A stretch of 64,000 nt of DNA, taken from contig NC_008384.1 in the NCBI RefSeq assembly GCF_000009265.1, forward strand, positions 372,001-436,000. Reading direction: 5' to 3'. Positions 43,460 through 52,519 of the stretch are shown here, piece after piece; position 1 is the stretch's first letter, and each line of letters starts with the position of its first letter. The notes under the pieces are model-generated. The model worked only from the letters and a program-made list of their open reading frames with translations, did not search any database and was not told where the DNA came from. The DNA comes from Rhizobium johnstonii 3841. GTDB lineage: Bacteria; Pseudomonadota; Alphaproteobacteria; Rhizobiales; Rhizobiaceae. Both the position numbers and the translations under genes were made by a program.

Positions 43460-44503
43460 ATGACCAAAGTCCGCGCGCTTGTCCTCGAGCGCCAGCATGA
43501 GCTTGCGCTCCGCGATATCGATCTGCCGCTCGAAACCGGCCCCGGCGAGGTGAAGATCAGGATCCACACGGTCGGCGTCTGCGGTTCGGACGTGCATTAT
43601 TACACCCACGGCAAGATCGGCCCCTTCGTGGTCAACGCGCCGATGGTGCTCGGCCATGAGGCGGCCGGCACGGTGGTCGAGGTCGGGGCCGGCGTCACGC
43701 ATCTGAAAGTCGGCGACCGCGTCTGCATGGAGCCCGGCATTCCCGATCCGAATTCCAAGGCAAGCCGGCTCGGCATGTACAATATCGACCCGGCCGTCAC
43801 CTTCTGGGCGACCCCGCCGATCCACGGCGTGCTGACGCCAGAGGTCGTGCATCCCGCCAATTATACCTTCAAGCTACCGGACAATGTCAGCTTTGCCGAA
43901 GGCGCCATGGTCGAGCCTTTCGCCGTCGGCATGCAGGCGGCCACCAAGGCGAAGATTACGCCTGGTGATACTGCCGTCGTCCTCGGCGCCGGGCCGATCG
44001 GCACGATGGTGGCGATCGCGGCGCTTGCCGGCGGCTGCGCCCGCGCGATCGTCGCCGATCTTGCCCAGCCGAAGCTCGATATCGCCGCGCAGTACCAGGG
44101 TGTCATTCCGGTCAATATCCGCGAGAAGAACCTGGCCGAAGAGGTTGCCCGGCTGACCGACGGCTGGGGCGCCGATGTCGTCTTCGAATGCTCCGGCTCG
44201 CCGAAGGCCTGGGAGACGATCATGGCGCTGCCGCGCCCGGGCGGCGTCATCGTCGTCGTCGGCCTGCCGGTCAATCCGATCGGCTTCGACGTCTCGACGG
44301 CATCCACCAAGGAAATCCGCATCGAGACAGTGTTCCGCTACGCGCATCAGTATGAGCGCTCGATCGCGCTGCTCGGCTCGGGTCGCGTGGATCTGAAGCC
44401 GCTGATATCAGAGACCTTCAAATTCGACGATTCGATCAAGGCGTTTGATCGCGCCGTCGAGGCCCGGCCGAGCGACGTGAAGCTGCAGATCGTGATGGAA
44501 TAG
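43460..44503 (+). CDS. Zinc-dependent alcohol dehydrogenase, xylitol/sorbitol type
   Basis: 347 residues of the medium-chain dehydrogenase family. Catalytic-zinc ligands in GVCGSDVH and LGHEAAG, and the Rossmann motif GAGPIG near residue 180. Closest pattern is polyol dehydrogenase (xylitol or L-iditol 2-dehydrogenase), oxidising a sugar alcohol to a ketose with NAD+. The four-cysteine structural zinc loop is reduced, as in some xylitol dehydrogenases. GGAAGGAAA precedes the ATG. Confidence 0.85.
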   Translation: MTKVRALVLERQHELALRDIDLPLETGPGEVKIRIHTVGVCGSDVHYYTHGKIGPFVVNAPMVLGHEAAGTVVEVGAGVTHLKVGDRVCMEPGIPDPNSKASRLGMYNIDPAVTFWATPPIHGVLTPEVVHPANYTFKLPDNVSFAEGAMVEPFAVGMQAATKAKITPGDTAVVLGAGPIGTMVAIAALAGGCARAIVADLAQPKLDIAAQYQGVIPVNIREKNLAEEVARLTDGWGADVVFECSGSPKAWETIMALPRPGGVIVVVGLPVNPIGFDVSTASTKEIRIETVFRYAHQYERSIALLGSGRVDLKPLISETFKFDDSIKAFDRAVEARPSDVKLQIVME

Positions 44504-44518
44504 GGCGCTACAGTGCTC

Positions 44519-45088
44519 CTATGAGTGCCTGGCGCTCAGTTTCATCTTGCGAAAGGCAAGGGCCGCGGCTGCGACGACAGCCGCGGCGCCGATTGCAATC
44601 AGCAGGTGGCGGTGAAGGGGAAGGTGGCCCAATGTCTGTTCGATGCCATGCCCGAACACATAACCGAGCGCCGTGAACAGCTGCCCCCACACCAACGCGG
44701 CCGCGGCATTCAGGATAATGAATTTACCGGTCGCAATTCGCGTTGTCCCGATGACGATCGGGCTGATCGTCCGCAACCCAACCAGGAAACGAAACGCGAG
44801 GATGAAGCCTGTGGGGTATCTTTCCAGAAGCCGGGTTGCGCGCGCTAGCGTCGGTGTTTCCATCAGCCGGCGGACGAGACCCCATCGAGCGGCATAACGG
44901 CCGGCGAAGAACCAGAACTGATCGCCGGCGAAGGATCCTGCCGTTGCTGCAAGCGACGCCGACCAATAGGTCAGCAGCCCGCGGTGGGAAATCACGCCGC
45001 CGAGGAAGGCAGCTGTTTCGCCTTCGAAGGCTGCGCCCAGAAATATCGCCAGCAGGCCGTAGTGCTCGATCAGCAGTTCGATAGACAC
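44519..45088 (-). CDS. DedA family membrane protein
   Basis: 189 residues with four or five membrane segments and the DedA core: GGVISHRGLL, AGSFAGDQFWFFAGR and FRFLVGLRTISPIVIG. DedA proteins affect membrane lipid flipping and proton-dependent homeostasis. It converges with the polyol dehydrogenase gene. Confidence 0.88.
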   Translation of the reverse strand: MSIELLIEHYGLLAIFLGAAFEGETAAFLGGVISHRGLLTYWSASLAATAGSFAGDQFWFFAGRYAARWGLVRRLMETPTLARATRLLERYPTGFILAFRFLVGLRTISPIVIGTTRIATGKFIILNAAAALVWGQLFTALGYVFGHGIEQTLGHLPLHRHLLIAIGAAAVVAAAALAFRKMKLSARHS

Positions 45089-45118
45089 GCAGCTGTCCTC
45101 GGCCCGGGGTTTCTACAG

Positions 45119-46480
45119 CTAAACCGGCTTCAAATCCCCAAGCAGCGTCGGGATCAGCTCCGACACCGTCGGGTGGATCGGCACCGACCATTGCAATGCG
45201 GGATAGGTCGTTCCTGCATTCATCGCGTCTATGATGCCGTGGATCACCTCGTCGCCCTCGATGCCGAGGATCGCTGCACCGAGGATTTTTTTGGTCTCGG
45301 CGTCGGCGATCACCTTCATGAAGCCCTTGGTCTCGCCGCGCTCGTTGGCGCGGCCGACGCGGCTCATCGGCCGGGTCGAGATCATGATCTTGCGTCCCGA
45401 GGCGCGCGCCTGCTTCTCCGTCATGCCGACACGGCCAAGCGGCGGGTCGATATAAAGCGCATAGGCCGGGATACGGCTCGAGACCTTGCGGTCGTCGCCG
45501 TCGAGCAGATTGGCAGCGGCGATCTCGAAATCATTGTAGGAAGTGTGGGTGAAGGCGCCGTGGCCGTTGCAGTCGCCGAGCGCCCAGATGCCGTCGACAT
45601 TGGTGGCAAGCCTGTCGTCGACGGTAATGAAGCCGCGTCCGTCGGTGATGACGCCGGCGGCATCGAGGCCGAGATCGTCGGTGTTCGGCTTGCGGCCCGT
45701 GGCAATCAGCACATGGCTCGCATCGATCCTCGCTGAATCGGTGGCGACCGTTATTCCGTCGCTGCTCTTGGCAAAGGCGATATCGCTGACGCCGGTATGA
45801 ATGTCGATGCCCTCCGAGCGCAGGACATCGGCGATTGCGTCGGATATATCCTCGTCCTCGCGCGATGCGAGCTTCGGGCCATGCTCGATGACGCTGACTT
45901 CGGCGCCGAAGCGGCGATACATCTGCGCGAATTCCAGCCCGATATAACTGCCGCCGATCACGACCAGATGCCGTGGCAGCGTGTCGAGATGGATGATCGA
46001 GGTGCTGGTGAGGTAATCGATATCGTTGACGCCTGATAGCTCGGGGATGACCGGCCGCGCGCCGACATTGAGGAAGATGCGCGGTGCGGTCAGCGTCTCG
46101 CCGTTGACGCTGACGGTCTTCGGGCCCTCGAAGCGGGCATGGCCGTAAATCACAGTCATGCCGTCCATGCCGGCGAACCAGCCGATCAGGCCGTTGCGGG
46201 CATTCATGGTCACCGTTTCGGCGCGCGCCCTGACCACCGTCATGTCGATGGCGATCTCGCCTGGAATATTGACGCCGTAAGCAGCACTGTTTCTTGCGAC
46301 ATGGGCGGCGCGGGCGCTGGCGACCAGTGTCTTCGTCGGCATGCAGCCAGCATTGACACAGGTGCCGCCGAGGAATTTGCGCTCGATCAGCGCGACCTTC
46401 ATGCCTTTTTCGACCATCCTGGCGGCAAGAAACGGGCCGGCCTGGCCGGCGCCGATAACGATGGCGTCGAAGCTTTTCAT
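45119..46480 (-). CDS. Pyridine nucleotide-disulfide oxidoreductase (mercuric-reductase-like)
   Basis: 453 residues. FAD motif GAGQAG, redox-active CxxxxC in GGTCVNAGCMPTK, NAD(P) site VIGGSYIGLEFAQ, and the C-terminal dimer domain with HPTVSEL. The C-terminal vicinal Cys of mercuric reductase is absent and HPT replaces the HAHPT of lipoamide dehydrogenase, so the substrate is open. The stop codon of the DUF4126 gene upstream overlaps its start by ATGA. Confidence 0.85.
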   Translation of the reverse strand: MKSFDAIVIGAGQAGPFLAARMVEKGMKVALIERKFLGGTCVNAGCMPTKTLVASARAAHVARNSAAYGVNIPGEIAIDMTVVRARAETVTMNARNGLIGWFAGMDGMTVIYGHARFEGPKTVSVNGETLTAPRIFLNVGARPVIPELSGVNDIDYLTSTSIIHLDTLPRHLVVIGGSYIGLEFAQMYRRFGAEVSVIEHGPKLASREDEDISDAIADVLRSEGIDIHTGVSDIAFAKSSDGITVATDSARIDASHVLIATGRKPNTDDLGLDAAGVITDGRGFITVDDRLATNVDGIWALGDCNGHGAFTHTSYNDFEIAAANLLDGDDRKVSSRIPAYALYIDPPLGRVGMTEKQARASGRKIMISTRPMSRVGRANERGETKGFMKVIADAETKKILGAAILGIEGDEVIHGIIDAMNAGTTYPALQWSVPIHPTVSELIPTLLGDLKPV

Positions 46481-46938
46481 GCGACGGCCCCCACGATCAG
46501 CACCGCGCCGATGACGGCGACGGCATCCTCGATGAGAGCGGCCGGCAGATCCTTGCCGAAGGAGGCGGCAAGCCTGCCGCGGACGGCGGCGCCACCATAT
46601 GTGCCGATGACAGCGCCGATCACGCCGGCAATCAGCCCGCCGAAAAGCAGGCTGCTGGCGGCACCGATCGTGGCACCGGCCAGCGCGCCCGTGACGATGC
46701 GAGCGCCGAATTGCACCGGCACCTTGCGCGACGGTGTCGAAGGCAGCTGGTCGGTGATCAGTTCAACGACGGCGAGAAGCGTGAAGATCCACGGCGTCCA
46801 TTGGTAACCCATGATGGCAAGCGGCGTCTGCGAGACATCGAACCATCCAAGTGCTGCGCCCCAGGCGACGGCGGCGGGCGCCGTCATGGCGCGAAGCCCG
46901 GCAATGACACCAATCAGCAATGCAAGAAGCAGAAACAT
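46477..46938 (-). CDS. DUF4126 family membrane protein
   Basis: 153 residues from the ATG at 46938. Four hydrophobic stretches with GLRAMTAPA near the N-terminus and TPSRKVPVQFGAR in the first loop, matching DUF4126. Function unknown. Overlaps the oxidoreductase by four bases, so the two are co-translated. Confidence 0.8.
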   Translation of the reverse strand: MFLLLALLIGVIAGLRAMTAPAAVAWGAALGWFDVSQTPLAIMGYQWTPWIFTLLAVVELITDQLPSTPSRKVPVQFGARIVTGALAGATIGAASSLLFGGLIAGVIGAVIGTYGGAAVRGRLAASFGKDLPAALIEDAVAVIGAVLIVGAVA

Positions 46939-47029
46939 GCATGATCCCCTTTTGCCGGCTCTTGCCGCAGTCAGGGAAGGTTGCATATTGTCAGGCGTGT
47001 GGCAATTCGCCCTTTCGCTCCAAAGGGCT

Positions 47030-47130
47030 AAAGCGCGTCGCGTCGAATCGGAATCATGTGACGCGCTTTAAGTCTTTGTTTTATGCATGCCGTTGTCCCA
47101 AAACCGCTGCACACTTTTGGGCGGCATGCA
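47030..47130. repeat. Dispersed rhizobial palindromic repeat
   Basis: Two stems in tandem: AAAGCGCGTC...GACGCGCTTT (47030-47069) and TGCATGCCG...CGGCATGCA (47084-47130), joined by AGTCTTTGTTT. I recognise this type of element as scattered between genes in many Rhizobium genomes. It abuts the stop codon of the acyl-CoA dehydrogenase gene and may act as its terminator. Confidence 0.7.
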
Positions 47131-48318
47131 CTAATTCGCAAAAGCGGCAATGCCGGTAATCGCCCGGCCGATGATCAGCGCGTGGATGTCGTGCGTGCCC
47201 TCATAGGTGTTGACCACTTCGAGGTTGACGAGATGACGGGCGATGCCGAATTCGTCGGAGATGCCGTTGCCGCCGAGCATGTCGCGGGCCGCCCGCGCAA
47301 TCTCCAGTGCCTTGCCGCAGCTGTTGCGCTTGAGGATCGAGGTCAGCTCCACCGGCGGATGGCCTTCCTCCTTCATGCGGCCAAGCCGCAGGCAGCCCTG
47401 AAGGCCGAGCGAGATTTCCGCCGCCATGTCGGCGAGCTTCTTCTGGATCAGCTGGTTGGCAGCAAGCGGCCGGCCGAACTGCTTGCGCTCGAGCGTGTAT
47501 TGCCGGGCTCTCGCATAACAATCCTCGGCAGCGCCGAGTGCGCCCCAGGCGATGCCGAAGCGAGCCGAGTTGAGGCAGGTGAACGGGCCCTTGAGGCCGG
47601 TCACATCAGGCAGAAGATTTTCCTCAGGCACGAAGACCCCATCCATCACCACCTCGCCGGTGATCGAGGCACGCAGGCCGACCTTGCCGTGGATCGCGGG
47701 CGCCGAAAGTCCTTTCCAGCCCTTTTCGAGGATGAAGCCGCGGATGAGCCCGTCCTCGGTCTTTGCCCAGACGACGAAGACATCGGCGATCGGTGCGTTG
47801 GAGATCCAGGTCTTCGAGCCGGTCAGGCTGTAGCCGCCGTCGACTTTTTTGGCGCGTGTCGCCATCGAGCCGGGGTCGGAGCCGTGATCGGGCTCCGTCA
47901 GGCCGAAGCAGCCGATCCATTCGCCGGTGGCGAGTTTCGGCAGGTATTTCAGCTTCTGCGCCTGCGACCCGAAGGTTTCGATCGGCACCATCACGAGTGA
48001 GGACTGCACGCTCATCATCGAACGATAGCCACTATCGACCTTTTCGACCTCGCGGGCGATCAGGCCGTAGGCGACGTAACCGAGGCCGGCGCCGCCATAA
48101 TCCGGCGAGATCGTCGGGCCGAGCAGGCCGAGTTCGCCCATTTCGCGGAAGATCTCAGGATCGGTCTTTTCATTGCGGAAGGCGTCCAGAACGCGGGGCG
48201 CAAGCTTTTCCTGCGCATAGGCGTGGGCGGTGTCTTGCACCATGCGCTCTTCGCTGGTCAGTTGTTCCACCAGGCGGAACGGATCGGCCCAGTCGAAAAC
48301 TTCGCGCGTATGCTGCAT
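47131..48318 (-). CDS. gcdH: Glutaryl-CoA dehydrogenase
   Basis: 395 residues, acyl-CoA dehydrogenase fold. FAD and substrate region FGLTEPDHGSDPGSM, WISNAPIAD, and the catalytic base Glu in NTYEGTHDIHALI. The arginine-containing stretch SGYRSMMSVQSSLV is characteristic of the glutaryl-CoA branch. It oxidises and decarboxylates glutaryl-CoA to crotonyl-CoA in lysine and tryptophan breakdown. Confidence 0.9.
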   Translation of the reverse strand: MQHTREVFDWADPFRLVEQLTSEERMVQDTAHAYAQEKLAPRVLDAFRNEKTDPEIFREMGELGLLGPTISPDYGGAGLGYVAYGLIAREVEKVDSGYRSMMSVQSSLVMVPIETFGSQAQKLKYLPKLATGEWIGCFGLTEPDHGSDPGSMATRAKKVDGGYSLTGSKTWISNAPIADVFVVWAKTEDGLIRGFILEKGWKGLSAPAIHGKVGLRASITGEVVMDGVFVPEENLLPDVTGLKGPFTCLNSARFGIAWGALGAAEDCYARARQYTLERKQFGRPLAANQLIQKKLADMAAEISLGLQGCLRLGRMKEEGHPPVELTSILKRNSCGKALEIARAARDMLGGNGISDEFGIARHLVNLEVVNTYEGTHDIHALIIGRAITGIAAFAN

Positions 48319-48492
48319 GGCGGTGTCTCCTCATCCCAGTTCAGGCTTACCTCGCTCAACTTGGCCATAGACCCGCCAGCCGACCGCGTCAACAGAAGGA
48401 GGTCGCGTCGAAAAGACGGGCCGGGCCATCTTTTCAAAAGCGTCGGCATGATCCACTTTGCCCGCGATCGATTCTGGAACGAGGAGGCGGAA

Positions 48493-48831
48493 ATGTCGTC
48501 AAGCGATCTGTTCGTATCGGCCGAAGGCGCCGAATGGGTCAATCCCGAGCCCGGCGTCGTCAGGCGCATCATGACCTATCTGCCCGAGATGATGATGGTG
48601 GAAGTGGCCTTCGAAAGCGGCGCTGTGGGTGCGGCCCATTCGCATCCGCACATTCAGGCCAGCTACGTCGCCGAAGGCAGTTTCGAAGTGACGATCGATG
48701 GCCGGACCGAGGTGCTGAAACAGGGCGGCAGCTTCATCGTGCCCCCTAATCTGGTCCACGGCGTCAAGGCGCTGGAAAAGGGCCGGCTGATCGATGCATT
48801 CACTCCGCACCGGGCCGAATTCCTGAAGTAG
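48493..48831 (+). CDS. Cupin domain protein
   Basis: 112 residues from the ATG at 48493 (GAGGAGG upstream). Single cupin barrel: metal motif 1 HSHPHIQ with Tyr and Glu after it (YVAEGSFEVTIDG), motif 2 PPNLVHGV. Likely a small metal-binding sugar- or pectin-degradation accessory protein (KdgF-like pattern). It ends where the convergent LysR gene ends. Confidence 0.82.
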   Translation: MSSSDLFVSAEGAEWVNPEPGVVRRIMTYLPEMMMVEVAFESGAVGAAHSHPHIQASYVAEGSFEVTIDGRTEVLKQGGSFIVPPNLVHGVKALEKGRLIDAFTPHRAEFLK

Positions 48832-49785
48832 TCAGGTTTCCACCTTTGCCCGGCGCGCCGGACCGGCGGCGGTGACATAGGGTGGTACGAAGCGCGTATC
48901 CTCGCCGCGCACCGCCTCGCGCAGGAAATCGATGACGGCGCGCACGCGCGGCGCCTGTTTCAGGTCGCGATGGCAGGTGATCCAGTAATGGCGCTTGAGG
49001 TCGATTTCCTCGGGCAGGACGCGCACGAGTTCGGGATAACGACTGGCGAAGAAATAGGGCAGGATGCAGAGGCCGAGGCCGTTTCTGGTGGCAGTGAGCT
49101 GCGCGAAGATGCTGGAACTCTGGAATTGCGGCTTGATGCGCGGGTGCACATCGCCGAGATAATCCAGGCCCGGCGCGAAGATCATCTCCTCGATATAGCT
49201 GACGAAGGGATGGCCGAGCAGGTCTTCGCGGCAGGTGATCGGCGCGGCCTTGGCCAGATAGTCGCGCGAGCCATAGACCTGCAGGTGGTAGTCCGTCAGC
49301 TTCTCGGCGAAATAAGCCCCGCCCTTCGGCTCGTCGAGAACGACGGAAAGATCGGCCTCCTTGCGCGACAGCGACATGATCTGCTGGATCGTCACCAGTT
49401 CCAGCGAGAGATGCGGATGCTGGGCGGCAAACTGCGGCAGCACGGTTGCGAAGAAGAAATTGGCAAAACCCTCCGGTGCGCTCAGCCGCACCAGGCCGCG
49501 CTGCGCCATCGAGCCGGCGGCAAGATCGGCACGCAGCCGCTCGGTCTCCTGCTCCATCTTCTCGGCCGTCTCGACAAAGCGCGTGCCCATGGCGGTCAGC
49601 ACGTAGCCGCGCGGATTGCGCTCGAACAGCTTGACCTTGAGGGTGAACTCCAGCCGGTCGATGCGGCGCGAGACGGTGGCATGGCTGGAGCGCAGCTGGC
49701 GGGCCGCGGTCGACAGCTGTCCGGTGCGGGCGACGGCTAGAAAAAACTGCAGATCGTCCCAAGTAAACTGCGGTGGATTGTTCAT
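48832..49785 (-). CDS. LysR family transcriptional regulator
   Basis: 317 residues. N-terminal helix-turn-helix (about residues 8-65: FLAVARTGQLSTAARQLRSS, then ATVSRRIDRLE) and a substrate-binding effector domain (about 90-295). It converges on the cupin gene, separated by no bases. Target genes cannot be told. Confidence 0.9.
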   Translation of the reverse strand: MNNPPQFTWDDLQFFLAVARTGQLSTAARQLRSSHATVSRRIDRLEFTLKVKLFERNPRGYVLTAMGTRFVETAEKMEQETERLRADLAAGSMAQRGLVRLSAPEGFANFFFATVLPQFAAQHPHLSLELVTIQQIMSLSRKEADLSVVLDEPKGGAYFAEKLTDYHLQVYGSRDYLAKAAPITCREDLLGHPFVSYIEEMIFAPGLDYLGDVHPRIKPQFQSSSIFAQLTATRNGLGLCILPYFFASRYPELVRVLPEEIDLKRHYWITCHRDLKQAPRVRAVIDFLREAVRGEDTRFVPPYVTAAGPARRAKVET

Positions 49786-49982
49786 CGCGATCCTCTCTGT
49801 TCAAAAAGCGATAATGAATTGCGCAATTTTCGGCACCTGCCATCCCGTCATCATAGCTATGAGCAGAAGGCCGATGCCACGTCGTTCAAACTCGCACGGT
49901 AAAAACCCCAGTGGATTAGCAGACCACGGCTAAGACTTCCCCGCGAACTTCTTCGATAATACGCGCAAAAGAGTTCGCTCAC

Positions 49983-50123
49983 ATGTTTGCGGATAATACG
50001 GTTTTTATTGTTGGTGCCGGGGCAAGCGTTGAGGAAAAATCAATCGCTTCGGCCGAAGCCTGGATAGTCATCGCTCACATCCACATCCTCACCCGACACC
50101 TGGCAAGATACTACATTCATTGA
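49983..50123 (+). pseudogene. Remnant of a SIR2-like/Rossmann protein start
   Basis: From ATG 49983 the frame reads MFADNTVFIVGAGASVEEKS and stops 46 codons on at 50123. The beginning matches the nucleotide-binding start seen in SIR2-like and related phage-defence proteins (xxNTVFIVGAGAS-x-E), but the rest is random, so only the 5' end survives. A palindrome GCTTCGGCCGAAGC (50048-50061) marks the break. Confidence 0.35.
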
Positions 50124-50192
50124 ATTCTTTTCGAAGCAGGCTCTGAGGTTTCTTGGAGGATATATTAATTCTGCTTAAGTACTATTGTGTAT

Positions 50193-50211
50193 GGTTAATA
50201 TTATGTTAACC
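50193..50211. promoter_or_regulatory. AT-rich dyad upstream of the polysaccharide cluster
   Basis: GGTTAA-tattatg-TTAACC is a perfect 6-bp dyad with 7-base spacing, 51 bases before the first gene. The whole 50120-50240 stretch is strikingly AT-rich against the surroundings, as expected for a promoter under MucR/RosR-type silencers, though no consensus was verified. Confidence 0.4.
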
Positions 50212-50261
50212 TCAAAGAGATCCGAGGCGATTAGTACCTTTTCAAGCCGGAAATTTGAAAC

Positions 50262-51602
50262 ATGAAGCTTTCGCAAATAATATCTCCAGCTATGTCTGAA
50301 TATAGGCTGAGAAGCGGTTCTCGCCTAAATCAAACAATACTGGGCGTTGTATTTGCGGCAATTGTTCCATTGACGCCGGCGGCTGAAGAATTACCTGTGC
50401 CCACGGAACCGGTCTCGGTTGTGACATCTGGTGAGACTTTGGCCCGCCAGCCTCAATTGTTGCGTGACGTTCTTCGCTCAGGCGATAAATTGAATCTCGC
50501 ATTTTACGAAAGCCTGGCCTCCGTAGAAGATCGCTGGACGGGCTCACAGGGAACGGTTCCCTGGAACTTTTACCAGCGGCCCGAGCTCACTGGCGAATAC
50601 GTCGTTGAAGCGGACGGAACGATTTCGGTTCCGCTATTGGGACGCTTCCCGGTTCGAGGGCTTCCTCCGGCGGATGTGGAGGCGATAATTCTACCGTCGT
50701 ACGAAAGTTTGGTCGGCAGAAAGGGGTTCGTGAATATCGTCAAGATTGAGCACCAGCCAATTTATATTACCGGCCCGGTGCGTAATCCTGGCTCGTTTAG
50801 ATATGTTGATGGCATGACTGTTCTGCATGCCGTTGCGCAAGCGGGTGGCATGGCGGCGAAGAGTATCGAGCCATGGCAGGGTGTGGAAATTACACGCCAG
50901 ATCGAGCGGTTGAAGGCTGAGCTGGCCGATCTGAAGCGGCTTGCGTCGCGAACCGAGGTGCTCAGGGCAAAGCGCGATTCCGTACAAATTGCCAGCATTG
51001 GCACACTTGTTCTTGGTCCAGATCCCGATGCTCAACGGTTGCTGGATGATGAGACATGGCAGCGCCAATTGGTAACGACGAGTAAGGATGCGCAAAGCAG
51101 TGCTTACGCAAAATCTGTTGCCGATGCTCAGGCCGATCTCGATCTGCGTCAGGCACGCGTCGGTAATTATGATGCCACCATTCGGGTCCGTCAGGATCGG
51201 CTGGCAAGCATCGAGAAGTTGGCCAAAAACAAACTTGTCACCAGCATTGAGTTGACCCGGGCACAAAGCGAACTGACCGAGTCGGAAGATCGAAAACAGC
51301 AGGCCGTCATCGACGTCGAGAGTGCAAAGCAACGGCTGGCGGCAGCGAAACAGGACGTTGAGCGCGATCGTATCGAACGCAAGATCGAAATCGAAAAGTC
51401 GGCAGCGGATGCCGAAAGAGGCCTATCCACGGCGTTGAAGACGACCGAGAGCGATCTTGAAATTTTCCGGTCGATGGTATCGTCGAATGACAGCGCCGGT
51501 GTTGAATTCGAAATCGTTCGGCCTGGACCGAATGGTGTGATCGTCGAACCCGCGACCGAAGAAACGGTCTTACAGCCTGGCGATCTGATCAAAGTACATT
51601 GA
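50262..51602 (+). CDS. Polysaccharide export protein, ExoF/Wza-like
   Basis: 446 residues with an N-terminal signal-like hydrophobic stretch (about 20-40). A Poly_export domain (about residues 75-165: SGDKLNLAFYE, EADGTISVPLLGRF) is followed by an SLBB-like region (YITGPVRNPGSFRYVDGMTVLHAVAQAG) and a long coiled coil (about 205-400). The C-terminus ends VLQPGDLIKVH. This order is that of rhizobial ExoF, part of the periplasmic and outer-membrane export path for acidic exopolysaccharide. First gene of the cluster. Confidence 0.82.
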   Translation: MKLSQIISPAMSEYRLRSGSRLNQTILGVVFAAIVPLTPAAEELPVPTEPVSVVTSGETLARQPQLLRDVLRSGDKLNLAFYESLASVEDRWTGSQGTVPWNFYQRPELTGEYVVEADGTISVPLLGRFPVRGLPPADVEAIILPSYESLVGRKGFVNIVKIEHQPIYITGPVRNPGSFRYVDGMTVLHAVAQAGGMAAKSIEPWQGVEITRQIERLKAELADLKRLASRTEVLRAKRDSVQIASIGTLVLGPDPDAQRLLDDETWQRQLVTTSKDAQSSAYAKSVADAQADLDLRQARVGNYDATIRVRQDRLASIEKLAKNKLVTSIELTRAQSELTESEDRKQQAVIDVESAKQRLAAAKQDVERDRIERKIEIEKSAADAERGLSTALKTTESDLEIFRSMVSSNDSAGVEFEIVRPGPNGVIVEPATEETVLQPGDLIKVH

Positions 51603-51719
51603 GACCTAGCCACATACTCTTCCCGACAGGGGAGAGTTTAGTCCTCCTCTCGGCCAAAGAGCTCGGGGGCATCGTCGATTTGCGATTTGTCACGCGGTCC
51701 AAAACGCCAAGGAGAGCTT

Positions 51720-52493
51720 ATGTCTGCAATCGAAGCTTTAGAATCCTCGCATTCCTCGGTGCCGGTCCAAGGTCCGATGTTCAATTTGCCAAGGACCTCA
51801 CTCGTCATTCCAACCTTGAACGAAGCGGAAAACATTAAGCTTCTCTTGCCCCGCATACCGACATGGGTGCATGAAATCATCATCGTCGATGGGCGATCGA
51901 CAGACGGAACGCCTGACATAGCGCGCAGCATGCGCGATGATGTCAAGATCGTACTTCAGCCTAAGAAGGGCAAAGGTATCGCATTGCGGACGGGCTTCGA
52001 AGCCGCATCTGGTGATATGATCGTGATGCTTGATGCTGACGGGTCGATGGATCCCTACGAAATCATCCTGTTCGTCGCGGCTCTTGTTGCAGGTGCGGAT
52101 TTCGTCAAGGGTTCGCGCTTTATGCAGGGTGGCGGCACCAGCGACATGACGGTCATCCGCCGTTTCGGCAATCTGGGCCTGACCCTCCTGGTCCGGATGC
52201 TCTATGGCAGCTCTTTCAGCGATCTGTGCTACGGCTACATGGGCTTTTGGAGACGGCATGTTCCCTTGCTGCGTGCCGATTGCGACGGCTTCGAAATTGA
52301 GACGCTGATCAATTTGCGAGCCCTGAAGAACAAGCTCAAAATTATGGAAGTCGCGAGCTTTGAATCGGAGCGTATCTACGGCGTGAGCAATCTGCGTGCC
52401 CTTCCGGACGGTTGGCGCGTGCTGAAAACGATCTTCCGGGAGCGCGTCAGTACGCCGACGGGCGTCCAAGTCCTCGAGCAGGGCATGTCCTGA
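51720..52493 (+). CDS. Family 2 glycosyltransferase
   Basis: 257 residues from the ATG at 51720, preceded by AAGGAGAG. GT-A fold: TSLVIPTLNEAENI, then VDGRSTDGT, the metal site MLDADGSMDP (DxD) and GSRFMQGGGTSD. Similar to dolichol-phosphate mannosyltransferase-type enzymes that load sugars onto lipid carriers. About 120 bases follow the export gene. Confidence 0.85.
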   Translation: MSAIEALESSHSSVPVQGPMFNLPRTSLVIPTLNEAENIKLLLPRIPTWVHEIIIVDGRSTDGTPDIARSMRDDVKIVLQPKKGKGIALRTGFEAASGDMIVMLDADGSMDPYEIILFVAALVAGADFVKGSRFMQGGGTSDMTVIRRFGNLGLTLLVRMLYGSSFSDLCYGYMGFWRRHVPLLRADCDGFEIETLINLRALKNKLKIMEVASFESERIYGVSNLRALPDGWRVLKTIFRERVSTPTGVQVLEQGMS

Positions 52494-52519
52494 GGTCTGG
52501 ATTTGATTGGCGAGGCCGC

